Positions 7,737 to 16,328 of a stretch of DNA of 64,000 nucleotides are shown one piece after another. The notes below the pieces were generated by a model. The model was not told where the DNA came from and searched no databases. It saw only the letters and a program-made list of their open reading frames with translations. Position numbers and translations under genes: made by a program. How positions within the stretch are numbered: the first letter of the stretch is position 1; the number at the start of each line of letters is the position of its first letter. Source of the stretch: DASUNQ01 sp035536455 (GTDB taxonomy: Bacteria > Acidobacteriota > Thermoanaerobaculia > Multivoradales > UBA5704); the NCBI GenBank assembly GCA_035536455.1, contig DATLOC010000010.1, positions 1-64,000 of the forward strand, read 5' to 3'.

Positions 7737-9778
7737 GGCTCCCCCCGCCCGCGCACCTCGACCCGGCCGTCGTCGACGTAGTAATCGAGGCGCTTGCCCT
7801 GCACCCGGTTGCCGTCGCGGTCGCGCACCGCGACCGGCGTGCCGAACATCTCGATCCGCCGCTCGGCCAGGCGGTAGATTGCGCGCTCCCCTTCGATCGT
7901 GCGGCCGGCCACGGTGTCGGTGAGCTTGGCGTCGCCGGTGCAGGTCATCCGCTCGGCCCCTCCGTCCTCGTCCAGCTCCACCTCCAACTCCCTACATACC
8001 AGGGTGCGCGCCTGCTGCTCGACGCGGACGTTGCCGGTGTAGGTCAAGACGCCGGCGGTCTCGCGGTAGAGCAGCTCCTCGGCGGTGACCTCGATCGGGG
8101 TTTGATCTTGACCGGCGCCTGACGGCACCGCGGCTGGCGCCGTACCCCGCCGCTTGCCGGGCTCTTTCGCCGGCACCCAGAGGCTCTTCACTCCGCCCTT
8201 GGCGGTGAGCCGCTTCTCGCCCTGCTCGTCGCCGCGCAGCTCGGCGGCGCGCAGCAGGCTCTCCCCCTGCCAGGCGCGGACGTCGCCGCGGAAGAGGAAG
8301 CCCGGCGGCTGCTGGCGCCAGAAGGCTTCGCGCGACTCCACCCAGACCGGCCCCTCCCCCTCGCCCAGGGGCGAGGCGGCCAGCTCCGCCGACTCCGATT
8401 CCCGCTCGAACATGGCGCGCACGCCGCCGTCGGCCTGCAAGAGCCCGTCCTGCCGGGTGTAGACGAGGTGCGGCCCCTGCATCCGCCCGCGCGCGCTGGT
8501 GGCGCGCACCGGCGCGCCGAAGAACTCGCCGCGCCCGGCGTCGAGGTCGATGACGGCGCGGTCCCCTTCGGCGTCCACCTCCGGGTCGTGAAAGCGGACC
8601 TGCTCGGTGAGGGTCAGGACCGCGAGCTGGCCGTCGGCCCGGAAGCGGGCCTCGGCGCGGCGGCCGCTGGCGCGGCGGGCGAGCGGCGGCCGGCCGCCCG
8701 CCTCGGTCATCTGCACGCCGCCCTCGGCGTCGGCCTGCACCAGCGCCCCCTGGTCGAGCTGACCGACCAGGCGCGGCGCCCGCAGCGTGCGGACGACGCC
8801 GTCGGCCGCGCTCGTCTCGACCAGCACCGGCTGGCGCGCCGGGGCGGTCAGCTCGACGTGGTTGGCCGCCACCCCGCTCCCGCCCTGTCCCGGCGCCGAC
8901 GGCTGGAAGAGGACGGAGAGGTCGTTGCCGGTGAAGCGGAGACGGGTGGGCGTCGTGCCGGCGCGGGTCGAGACCGTGCGCCCGGAGAGCTGCCAGAGGG
9001 CGCGCAGGAAGACGAGCGAGCGCTCGTCCTGCGTCAGGTAGGCGTTCACCTTCTCGGCGTGCACCTCGTCCTGGCCGCGCCGCATGAAGACCTTCCGCTC
9101 GCAGCGCAGCAGCCGGCGGTTGCGGTCGTAGAGGATCTGCCCGGCGCGCAGGAAGACCGGCGCCGTCAGCCCCGCCGCGCCGCCCGGGAGGCCGCGTACG
9201 GTGACGTTGCCGGCCAACACGAAGACCTCCTGCGGCAGGTGGACGCGGATGCGGGCCGCCTCGGCGACGTAGGCGCCGCCGTAGCGCAGCTCGACCGGCC
9301 GCGTGCTCACCAGGAGGCGCCCCTTGTCGCGCAGCTGCAAGACCGGCGTCCGCAGCTCGAGGCCGTGCGGGCCGCGCAGGAAGACGCGGCCGCGCAGGCG
9401 GCCCTCGTTCTGCGTCCGGTTGAAGCTCGCCTCGCGGCTCTGCACCTCGTAGGCCTGCCCCTCCTCGTCGTAGAGCGTGAGCCCGACGCCGTCGAGATAG
9501 AGCGTCTCCTGGCGGTCGGCGCGGATGCTGTCGCCGCGGATGCGGAAGAGCGGGCGCTTCCCCTCGGTGTAGGTGTAGTCGAAGTCCTCGCCGATCAGGG
9601 TGGCGTCTTCGCCGCCGGCGCTCTCCCCCACAGGCTCGAGCGCCGGCCCCTGCACTCCCTGCCTGCCCGAGCGGCCGAAGAGGAAGAGGGCCACGACGCC
9701 GCCCACGATCACCACCAGGGCGGCGAGCAGCAGTCGGCGGAGGGCCCGCAGCGGCGGGCGGCGGGGCGCGGGCGCCAT
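7733..9778 (-). CDS. LptC-LptA fusion: membrane-anchored LPS transport bridge protein with several OstA-like segments
   Basis: A 681-residue protein starting at ATG 9778. It has a short basic N-terminus and one membrane segment (LLLAALVVIVGGVVALFLF), then an LptC-like segment (DFDYTYTEGKRPLFRI, LYLDGVGLTLYDE, about residues 60-200). Further beta-jellyroll OstA-like segments follow, ending with a clear LptA domain (ITVTAEEL-like start, LTYTGNVRVEQQARTLVC, ERMTCTGDAKLTD, GERAIYRLAERRIEMFG). In model bacteria LptC (~190 aa) and LptA (~180 aa) are separate; here both ends plus extra repeats are in one chain directly upstream of lptB. The protein would span much of the periplasm. A longer frame to 11455 is only the recJ shadow. 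Confidence 0.82.
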   Translation of the reverse strand: MAPAPRRPPLRALRRLLLAALVVIVGGVVALFLFGRSGRQGVQGPALEPVGESAGGEDATLIGEDFDYTYTEGKRPLFRIRGDSIRADRQETLYLDGVGLTLYDEEGQAYEVQSREASFNRTQNEGRLRGRVFLRGPHGLELRTPVLQLRDKGRLLVSTRPVELRYGGAYVAEAARIRVHLPQEVFVLAGNVTVRGLPGGAAGLTAPVFLRAGQILYDRNRRLLRCERKVFMRRGQDEVHAEKVNAYLTQDERSLVFLRALWQLSGRTVSTRAGTTPTRLRFTGNDLSVLFQPSAPGQGGSGVAANHVELTAPARQPVLVETSAADGVVRTLRAPRLVGQLDQGALVQADAEGGVQMTEAGGRPPLARRASGRRAEARFRADGQLAVLTLTEQVRFHDPEVDAEGDRAVIDLDAGRGEFFGAPVRATSARGRMQGPHLVYTRQDGLLQADGGVRAMFERESESAELAASPLGEGEGPVWVESREAFWRQQPPGFLFRGDVRAWQGESLLRAAELRGDEQGEKRLTAKGGVKSLWVPAKEPGKRRGTAPAAVPSGAGQDQTPIEVTAEELLYRETAGVLTYTGNVRVEQQARTLVCRELEVELDEDGGAERMTCTGDAKLTDTVAGRTIEGERAIYRLAERRIEMFGTPVAVRDRDGNRVQGKRLDYYVDDGRVEVRGRGEP

Positions 9779-9798
9779 GGCGGGCTGATTGTAGAGCC

Positions 9799-11475
9799 CT
9801 AAACCGGGCGCACGTCCGCCAGCCGCAGCACGACGCCGCCCAGGAAGGTATCGGCTTCGAGGTGGCCGAGGGCCTCGAACGGCGCCTCGAGCTCGGCGGC
9901 GCGCTCCTCCCAACCCCAACCGAGGAGGAACACCACCGCGCCGTCGGCGCCGCGCGCGCGCGCCGAGAGGTGGCCGTTGCCGAAGCGGCGCGGCGGCAGG
10001 TCCAGCCGCAGCGGGCCGGTGCGCAGCAGCGGCCGCGGGTTGGCCTGGCCGTGCGGCTCGAGGCGCTGTAGCTTCTTGAGCAGCCCGGGCGTGAGCTCGG
10101 CCGGCGCCGCCTCCAGCTCGTACTCCAGGCACCGCATCCGCGTCGCCTCCGGCCACTCGGCGGCCGCCTCCTCCCACTCCCGCGCCAGCTCCGCCAGCCG
10201 GTCGCCGCGCACCGTCAGGCCGACCGCCTGGGCGTGGCCGCCGAAGCGCTCCAGCCGCTCGCGCCAGCGCTCCAGGAAGGCGTGGAGGGCGATCCCCGGC
10301 ACGCTGCGGCCCGAGCCGGTCGCCACGCCGTCGGCGACGGCGAGGAGGAGCGCCGGCCGGCACAGCTCCTGGGCGAGCCGCCCGGCTGCCACCCCGACCA
10401 CCCCGCGATGCCACCCCTCGCTCCAGGCCACCAGGATCGGCGGCAGCGCTCCGCGCTCTTCGATCTGCTGCCGCGCCTCGGCGACGGCGCGCGCCTCCTC
10501 CCCCTGCCGCTCGCGGTTGCGCGTCTCCAGCTCCTCGGCCAGCTCGGCCGCCCGCTTGCCGTCGCGCGTCAGCAGCAGCTCCAGCGCCCGGTCGGCGCTG
10601 TCCAGCCGGCCCGCGGCGTTGAGGCGCGGCCCCAGCCGGAAGGCGACGTCGGCGGCGGCGAACGGCGGCCTGAGGCCCGCCCGCGCGATCAGCGCCTTGA
10701 GCCCCGCCGAGCGCACGTCGCGCAGCGCCGAGAGGCCCAGCGCCGCGATCACCCGGTTCTCGCCGGTCAGCGGCACCAAGTCGGCGATCGTGCCGAGGCA
10801 GGCGATGCGCAGCAGCGGCGGCAGGTCGAGCGCGCGCCCGCAGCGGCCGGCGAAGGCCAGCGCCAGCTTGAGCGCCAGCCCGACGCCGCACAGCTCCGCG
10901 AACGGGTAGTCGCAACCGGCTTGCCGCGGGTTGACGAGCACCGCCCCGTCCGGCAGCGGCGACCCCGGCAGGTGGTGGTCGGTGATCAGGACGTCGAGCC
11001 CGGCGGCGCGTGCCCGCTCGACCGCCTCGCCGGCCGAGGTGCCGCAGTCGGCGGTGAGCACCACCCTGCACCCCAGCTCCACCGCCCGCTCGACGTGCAC
11101 CGGCTGGAAGCCGTACCCCTCGCGCATGCGGTGCGGCAGGACCGGCTGCGCCGCGACGCCGCAGGCGCGCAGCACGGCCAGCAGGAGCGCGGTGGCGGTG
11201 ACGCCGTCGACATCGTAGTCGCCGACCACGGCGACGGTCTCGCCGCGCTCGCGCGCCAGGAGCAGGCGCGCCACCGCCGCCTCCATCCCGGCGAGGCCGA
11301 AAGGGTCGTGGAGCTGGTCGAGCGAGGGCGTCAGGAAGGCGCGGGCGGCGGCGCCGTCGGCGACCCCGCGCCGCGCCAGGAGCGGGGCGAGCTCGGCCGC
11401 CACGCCCTCGCGCACGAGGACTTCCGCCGCCGGCGGCACCTCGGCGGCGCGCCACTCCGGACGGGCGGCCTTCAA
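9799..11475 (-). CDS. recJ: single-stranded-DNA-specific 5'-3' exonuclease RecJ
   Basis: A 558-residue DHH-family nuclease for recombination and mismatch repair. Metal-binding motifs are visible: GDYDVDGVTATA (motif I), ADCGTS (motif II), ITDHHLPG (motif III, the DHH) and a later NPRQAG/LCGVGLALKLA segment. The DHHA1 domain carries GRLDSADRALELLLT and the terminal GGHAQAVGLT motif. The start is TTG at 11475, one base after the accA stop, so translation is probably coupled. Confidence 0.95.
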   Translation of the reverse strand: MKAARPEWRAAEVPPAAEVLVREGVAAELAPLLARRGVADGAAARAFLTPSLDQLHDPFGLAGMEAAVARLLLARERGETVAVVGDYDVDGVTATALLLAVLRACGVAAQPVLPHRMREGYGFQPVHVERAVELGCRVVLTADCGTSAGEAVERARAAGLDVLITDHHLPGSPLPDGAVLVNPRQAGCDYPFAELCGVGLALKLALAFAGRCGRALDLPPLLRIACLGTIADLVPLTGENRVIAALGLSALRDVRSAGLKALIARAGLRPPFAAADVAFRLGPRLNAAGRLDSADRALELLLTRDGKRAAELAEELETRNRERQGEEARAVAEARQQIEERGALPPILVAWSEGWHRGVVGVAAGRLAQELCRPALLLAVADGVATGSGRSVPGIALHAFLERWRERLERFGGHAQAVGLTVRGDRLAELAREWEEAAAEWPEATRMRCLEYELEAAPAELTPGLLKKLQRLEPHGQANPRPLLRTGPLRLDLPPRRFGNGHLSARARGADGAVVFLLGWGWEERAAELEAPFEALGHLEADTFLGGVVLRLADVRPV

Positions 11476-11476
11476 C

Positions 11477-12430
11477 CTAGCTCTCTTCGAAGACGCCGAG
11501 CTGGCGGAACTTCCGGTAGCGCTCCTCGAGGAGCTGGTCGACCTCCTTGCGCTCCAGCTCGGCGAGGGCGGCGTGGACCGTCTCGCCCACCCGCCGGCAG
11601 GTCTCGGCCGGATCGGTGTGGGCGCCGCCCATCGGCTCGGGGATGATGCCGTCGACGACGCGCAGCGCCTGCAGGTCCGGGGCGGTCAGGCGCATCGCCT
11701 CGGCGGCCTCGGCCTTGCGCTCCTGGTCCTTCCAGAGGATCGCCGCGCACCCCTCGGGCGAGATCACCGAGTAGGTGGCGTACTCCAGGATGTAGACCCG
11801 GTCGCCGATGCCGAGCGCCAGGGCGCCGCCGCTCCCCCCCTCGCCGGTAATGGTGACCACGATCGGCACCCGCAGCGAGGCCATCTCGATCAGGTTGTGG
11901 GCGATCGCCTCGGCCTGGCCGCGCTCCTCGGCGTCGATCCCGGGGTAGGCGCCGGCGGTGTCGATGAAGGTGAGCACCGGCCGCCCGAACTTCTCGGCCA
12001 GCTTCATCACCCGCAGCGCCTTGCGGTAGCCCTCCGGGCGCGGCTGGCCGAAGTTGCGCACGATGCGCTCCTTGGTGTCGCGGCCCTTCTGGTGGCCGAC
12101 GACCGCGACGCTGCGGCCGCGGAAGGTGGCGAAGCCCGAGACGATCGCGGCGTCGTCGGCGTAGCCGCGGTCGCCGTGCAGCTCCACCCAGTCCTCCATC
12201 AGGTGGGCGACGTAGTCGAGAGTGTAAGGGCGGTCCTGGTGGCGGGCGACCAGGGTCTTCTGCCAGCGCGAGAGGCCGCCGAAGACCTCGGCGGTCTGCT
12301 TGCGCAGGCTGCCCCGCAGCCGCTCCAGCTCCTTCTCGTAGCCGCTCCCCGCCGGGTACCCCTCGAGCTCCTCGATCTTCCGCCGCAGCTCGGTGAGGGG
12401 CTCCTCGAAAGACACCTCCTGCGTCGCCAT
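11477..12430 (-). CDS. accA: acetyl-CoA carboxylase carboxyltransferase subunit alpha
   Basis: A 317-residue subunit that, with AccD, transfers the carboxyl group from biotin to acetyl-CoA in the first committed step of fatty acid synthesis. Typical AccA sequence is seen: GHQKGRDTKERIVRNFG, FIDTAGAYPGIDAEERGQ, ITGEGGSGGALALGIGDRV, YSVISPEGCAAILWKD. The N-terminal helical region (LTELRRKIEELEG) matches the family. ATG start with a clear ribosome-binding region. accD is not in the window. Confidence 0.97.
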   Translation of the reverse strand: MATQEVSFEEPLTELRRKIEELEGYPAGSGYEKELERLRGSLRKQTAEVFGGLSRWQKTLVARHQDRPYTLDYVAHLMEDWVELHGDRGYADDAAIVSGFATFRGRSVAVVGHQKGRDTKERIVRNFGQPRPEGYRKALRVMKLAEKFGRPVLTFIDTAGAYPGIDAEERGQAEAIAHNLIEMASLRVPIVVTITGEGGSGGALALGIGDRVYILEYATYSVISPEGCAAILWKDQERKAEAAEAMRLTAPDLQALRVVDGIIPEPMGGAHTDPAETCRRVGETVHAALAELERKEVDQLLEERYRKFRQLGVFEES

Positions 12431-12464
12431 GGGGAAGGCACCGTAACAAGCCCCCCCGGGGCCG

Positions 12465-13490
12465 TCAACCGGCGGCGGCCGCCAGGCCGGTCTCCCCCGC
12501 CTTCTGCACCCGCTCGTACCAGTTGGCGAGCGGCGTGGCCTCGTCGGCCTCCACGTCCTCCCAGGCGGCCCGGCAGAGGCGGCGGAAGGCCGGGTAGGTG
12601 TCGCGCCGCCAGGCGGCGGCCAGCTCGGCCAAGGGCGCCTGGTGGAGGTTGCCCAGGACGTAGGCGCGGGCCAGGCCGTACTCCAGCGGCACCACCGTCC
12701 CGTCGGCCTCGATGACCAGCGGCGAGACCAGCTCCGAGAGCGGCCGCTCCCCGGCGCAGGCCGTCCCCCCCTCGGCGAAGAAGCAGGCCGGGCTCGCCAG
12801 CACGTAGCTGCGGCTGATCAGGTCGAGCTGGACGTGCAGGCGGTCGCCCAGCGCCTCCTGGAGCTGGGCGGCGACCAGGAAGGCGTAGGAGCACTCGGTG
12901 TCGTCGGGGCGCTTGCCGGCGAGCCGCTCGCGGGCCCGGCCGGCCTCCTCCAGCGGGTGGATCTGCAGCAGCGCCGCCCCCTGCTCGAGGGCGAAGCCCG
13001 CCACCCACTCCAGCTCGTGCAGGTTGTGCAGGGTCAGGGTGAAGATGAAGCCGAACGGGATCCCCGAGCGCCGCACGCCGTCGAGGCGCGCCGCCATCGT
13101 CGAGAAGGCGCGGGGGTCGCAGCGCATGCGGTCGTGCGTCGCGGGCATGCCGTCGAGGCTGATCGCCAGCACGTCGACGCAGCCGGCGAGCGCCGCCAGG
13201 CGCGGCTCGTCGAGCAGCATGCCGTTGCTGGTGACGGTGGTGCCGAGGCCGGCCGCGCGGGCGCGCTCCAGCACCTCGCGCAGCGGCCGGTAGAGCAGCG
13301 GCTCGCCGCCGGAGACGCTGGCCGTCGTGTAGCCCTCGGCGGCCGCCGCCTCCAGGGCGTCGCCGAGGAGCGCGGCCGACAGCTCGCCGCGCTCCTCGGG
13401 ACCGGAGGAGGAGTAGCAGTGAAGGCAGCGCAGGTTGCAACGCCGCGTGGGGTGGATCTGCACGACTCGCGAGCGTCCGGTGGGTCCCAT
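12465..13490 (-). CDS. radical SAM protein with SPASM-like C-terminus, coupled to a small partner protein
   Basis: About 341 residues. The radical SAM cluster motif CNLRCLHC lies near the N-terminus, followed by SVSGGEPLLY (SAM binding) and VTSNGMLL. The C-terminal region has further cysteines (ACFF, TACAG, LCRAAW) and the GNLHQAPLAELAAAW segment common to SPASM/twitch proteins that bind an auxiliary Fe-S cluster, though the cysteine set is sparse. I chose ATG 13490, behind a GAGGGAGG box; a GTG at 13505 is possible. The gene starts within a few bases of the stop of the 108-residue ORF at 13506-13832. Such enzymes often modify peptides or proteins; the substrate here is unknown. Confidence 0.8.
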   Translation of the reverse strand: MGPTGRSRVVQIHPTRRCNLRCLHCYSSSGPEERGELSAALLGDALEAAAAEGYTTASVSGGEPLLYRPLREVLERARAAGLGTTVTSNGMLLDEPRLAALAGCVDVLAISLDGMPATHDRMRCDPRAFSTMAARLDGVRRSGIPFGFIFTLTLHNLHELEWVAGFALEQGAALLQIHPLEEAGRARERLAGKRPDDTECSYAFLVAAQLQEALGDRLHVQLDLISRSYVLASPACFFAEGGTACAGERPLSELVSPLVIEADGTVVPLEYGLARAYVLGNLHQAPLAELAAAWRRDTYPAFRRLCRAAWEDVEADEATPLANWYERVQKAGETGLAAAAG

Positions 13491-13505
13491 CGCCGCCTCC
13501 CTCAC

Positions 13506-13832
13506 CTAGAACCCCTGCTTGAGATCGACCCGGAACTGGTCGATGAACGGCGGCACGCCTTCCGGGAAGACCTCCCAGCCGAAGCGGGCCTCGTTGGCGA
13601 CGAGCTGCTTGACGAACTCCGGCAGCTGGTCGGGGGCGATCGAGAAGCTCGCCCTGAGCCGATCGATGCCGGGCTTGCCGTAGATCTCCCAGTTGAGGAT
13701 GCGGCTCGACGTCGTCTCGGCCGCGGCCACCAGTTTCTTGAGCTGGTCGCCGCTCAGCTCGACCGGCTGGTCCAGCCGCCGGCGGAGCTCCGTCGATCCT
13801 CTCTTGTCTGTCTTGTCGGTCTTGTCTGCCAT
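13506..13832 (-). CDS. small conserved-looking protein of unknown function, partner of the radical SAM enzyme
   Basis: A 108-residue ORF with ATG start and a GAGGAAGA ribosome-binding site. It has a charged N-terminus with a short KTDKTDK repeat, then what looks like a compact fold (LRRRLDQPVELSGDQLKKLV, ILNWEIYGKPGIDRL, FGWEVFPEGVPPF, DQFRVDLKQGF). It contains no cysteine. I do not recognise the family. Its stop lies one base before the possible GTG start of the radical SAM gene, so the two are almost certainly co-translated. It could be the substrate, a peptide chaperone or a subunit of that enzyme. Confidence 0.6.
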   Translation of the reverse strand: MADKTDKTDKRGSTELRRRLDQPVELSGDQLKKLVAAAETTSSRILNWEIYGKPGIDRLRASFSIAPDQLPEFVKQLVANEARFGWEVFPEGVPPFIDQFRVDLKQGF

Positions 13833-13948
13833 GTCTTCTTCCTCGGGAGCGCGTCCGCAGCGGGTCCGTCATGGACCCCGGGCGGCCCCCAGCGCGCAGT
13901 GATGGGCGCCGGCGGCGCGCGATTCGTTACCCGATTCGTTACCGTGCC

Positions 13949-16318
13949 TCAGCCGCGCAGCAGCTTGACCCAGCGCACGAAGATGCCGACGTCGACCGGT
14001 TGCAGGGAGGCGAACGGATCGAGCCGCAGACGCCGGATGGTCCCTTGCCAGCCGGGAACCCGCCGCATGTCGAGGCGATAGACCTTCGCCTCGGGGCCCG
14101 GCTGCAGCGGGAAGCCGACCCCCTGCGCCTCGCTGAAGTCCGGTTGGCCCTCGGTGGTGAAGAGCACCCTCCCCTGTCCCCCGTGCCAGACCTGCATCGA
14201 GATCTCGATCACTCCGTACTCGGCGGCGGGAACGCGGAGCCAGTCCGGCGAGGCGAGCGCGGGGTTGGTCCCCACCACGTGGACGAACAGCAGGGGGAGC
14301 GTGTTCCCCGGCGGCGCGGAGAAGGTCTTGACGTCGCGAATCGCCGTCCAGCCCAGGGAGTTCGAGGCGTACTGGAAGACGAACTCGGTCCACGGCTCGA
14401 GGTACTCGCCGTAGCGGAAGTTGATCTCCGCGAACTCCTGGGCCGCGGCGGCCCGCAGCGTCCACGCCGCGCCGTAGTAGGGGCTGTGCAGACGCTCGTA
14501 GGGCAGCCAGTCCTCGCCGGCGAGGTTGGGCGTGGCGGCGCCCTTCCAGGCGAACGCCGCGAGCGCCACCAGGCCGTTGTACTGCGGCGTGCCGTCGTGT
14601 CCCAACGGGAATGAGAGCCCGCTCCAGATCGTGTGCAGGAGGCCGAGCGCGTTCCTCGTCCCCTGGCTCGCCCGCGCCCACCAGTGGACCGCCTGCGGAC
14701 GCTCGGGCGCCACCGCGCCGAGAGTCTGGAAAGAGTGCCCTTCGACGTCGTCGAACAGCGCGTAGGTCGCCTTGATGAAGTTGACGAGGTTGGGCTCGAC
14801 TCCCGCCGGCCACCCGGGGCCTTCGATCGCCCGGTAGCTCTCCTCGTAGGCCCAAGGCACCAAGATCAGCCGCGGGCTGCGCGGGATCTTCTTGAGCGCC
14901 TCCCACGTCGCGTGCGGGACGGGAGAGGTCGGGTCCAGGAGGGCGCTGTCGAACGGGTTGAGCATGTCGGCCCAGAAGAGGCACTTGATGTTCGGATCGA
15001 GCTCCGACGCCAGGTTGAAGAGGTCGGTGACGGCCTTCGCCATGACGACCGGCGGGAGCTGCCCGCTGCAGCGCGTGCAGCGGCCGGTCACGACCACCTC
15101 GTCGCCGCCGAGGAGGATCATCTCGGGCCGGAGGGTCCGGATGATCCGTTCGTAGACGGGGCGCAGGGTCGCGGCCACCAGCGGCTCGTAAGGACAGTAC
15201 GGGTTGCGGGGACCGGGCCGCGCTCGCGCCAGCGAGTAGCGCAGGATGACGCCGCGGCCTTTCCCGAGCCGTCCGGTCGGCGTGCGGACGAGTCGGGGGA
15301 CCTCGGGGTTGGCGGTGAACTTCGGCTCGGCGCCGCGCCAGGTGAACTGCAGGTCGTTCGGCGTCAGCGTGTAGTCGCGCCCGTACTGATACGCCTCGTT
15401 CGTCCCCCGATCGATCAGCTTGAGCGCCGCTGCGGTCTGGATGACGAACCTCAGGTCCTCGGGATTCGCCGGCGGCTGGAGGACGGCGGTCAGGTCGCCG
15501 TCGCTGTCGGGGAACTGGAAGTGGGCCTCCTTGCTCACTCCCTCGAAGACGCGGGGCTCCTGCTCGAGCAGCGCCATCGACGAGCCGTAGTAGCCCGCGG
15601 CGGGAATGGGCTCGAGCCCGTGGAACCGGCAGAGGTCGAACAGCTCCTTGACCTGCGCCACCTGCTCGGCCGAGAACCAGTCGGCCGCGATCACCACGGC
15701 GTTGAGCTTCAGCGAGGCGAAGTAGCGCAGCCGCTCCCGCATCTCGGTGTCGACGGGAAGTCCCTGCCTCGGTGCCACCCCCATCGAGGTGGCGCGCAGC
15801 GCCAGGCGGGGGTAGTCGTAAATCTTGGCCCGGTCGAGACCGAGCTGCGCCGGCGCCAGGAGCTGCTCGCAGAGCTGGAGCAGCGTTTGAACGCCGAGGA
15901 GGACCCCTTTCTCGGTGCGCCCGGCCAGGAGCAGGAAGCCGTCGGTCGGCGTGTTGTCGATGAGGTGGTCCTCGGCGTGCGCGGCCGAGGGCGCGAAGAC
16001 GCCGCTCGGCGCGAACGTGGCGTCGGTCACCCCCTTCCTCTGCGCGATGGGGAGGAAGGCGGCGCGATAGGCCGCCGGCGCCTCCATCCGGCCGAGCACG
16101 ATCGAGTTGGCGACCGGGGTGGTCGTCCAGCTCGCCACTTCGATGGCGAGCCCCGTCAGACGCCGGAGCGTGCCGCGGAGCTCAGCGGCGGCCTGCCGCT
16201 CCCGCGAGGCGGAGCCCGGGTCGTGGATCAGGATGCGGGTCGCGGCGCTGAGCGTGAAGGTGCCGCTCAGCGGCTCCACGCGCTGCAGGTTGGGCACGAG
16301 AGCCTTGTAGTTCGCCAT
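13949..16318 (-). CDS. glycoside hydrolase family 20-like (beta-N-acetylhexosaminidase) protein
   Basis: About 789 residues. An N-terminal GH20b-like alpha/beta domain (TRILIHDPGSASRERQAAAEL, GVLLGVQTLLQL) precedes a TIM-barrel region (LRYFASLKLNAVVIAADW). The LLGGDEV motif near residue 405 matches the GH20 catalytic Asp-Glu pair. A C-terminal beta-rich region follows. GH20 enzymes release terminal N-acetylglucosamine or galactosamine by substrate-assisted catalysis. The ATG at 16318 has a GAGGGA box and lies just after the priA stop; a longer start (16354) would overlap priA. No signal peptide is visible, so a cytoplasmic place or non-classical export is implied. The CxxC in GRCTRCSG next to the catalytic pair is unusual. 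Confidence 0.68.
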   Translation of the reverse strand: MANYKALVPNLQRVEPLSGTFTLSAATRILIHDPGSASRERQAAAELRGTLRRLTGLAIEVASWTTTPVANSIVLGRMEAPAAYRAAFLPIAQRKGVTDATFAPSGVFAPSAAHAEDHLIDNTPTDGFLLLAGRTEKGVLLGVQTLLQLCEQLLAPAQLGLDRAKIYDYPRLALRATSMGVAPRQGLPVDTEMRERLRYFASLKLNAVVIAADWFSAEQVAQVKELFDLCRFHGLEPIPAAGYYGSSMALLEQEPRVFEGVSKEAHFQFPDSDGDLTAVLQPPANPEDLRFVIQTAAALKLIDRGTNEAYQYGRDYTLTPNDLQFTWRGAEPKFTANPEVPRLVRTPTGRLGKGRGVILRYSLARARPGPRNPYCPYEPLVAATLRPVYERIIRTLRPEMILLGGDEVVVTGRCTRCSGQLPPVVMAKAVTDLFNLASELDPNIKCLFWADMLNPFDSALLDPTSPVPHATWEALKKIPRSPRLILVPWAYEESYRAIEGPGWPAGVEPNLVNFIKATYALFDDVEGHSFQTLGAVAPERPQAVHWWARASQGTRNALGLLHTIWSGLSFPLGHDGTPQYNGLVALAAFAWKGAATPNLAGEDWLPYERLHSPYYGAAWTLRAAAAQEFAEINFRYGEYLEPWTEFVFQYASNSLGWTAIRDVKTFSAPPGNTLPLLFVHVVGTNPALASPDWLRVPAAEYGVIEISMQVWHGGQGRVLFTTEGQPDFSEAQGVGFPLQPGPEAKVYRLDMRRVPGWQGTIRRLRLDPFASLQPVDVGIFVRWVKLLRG

Positions 16319-16328
16319 CTGGATTCCC

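Noticed and set aside
9779..11455. In-frame N-terminal extension of the LptC-LptA gene
   Set aside because: It only reads through recJ in another frame; the membrane anchor and family sequence begin at ATG 9778.
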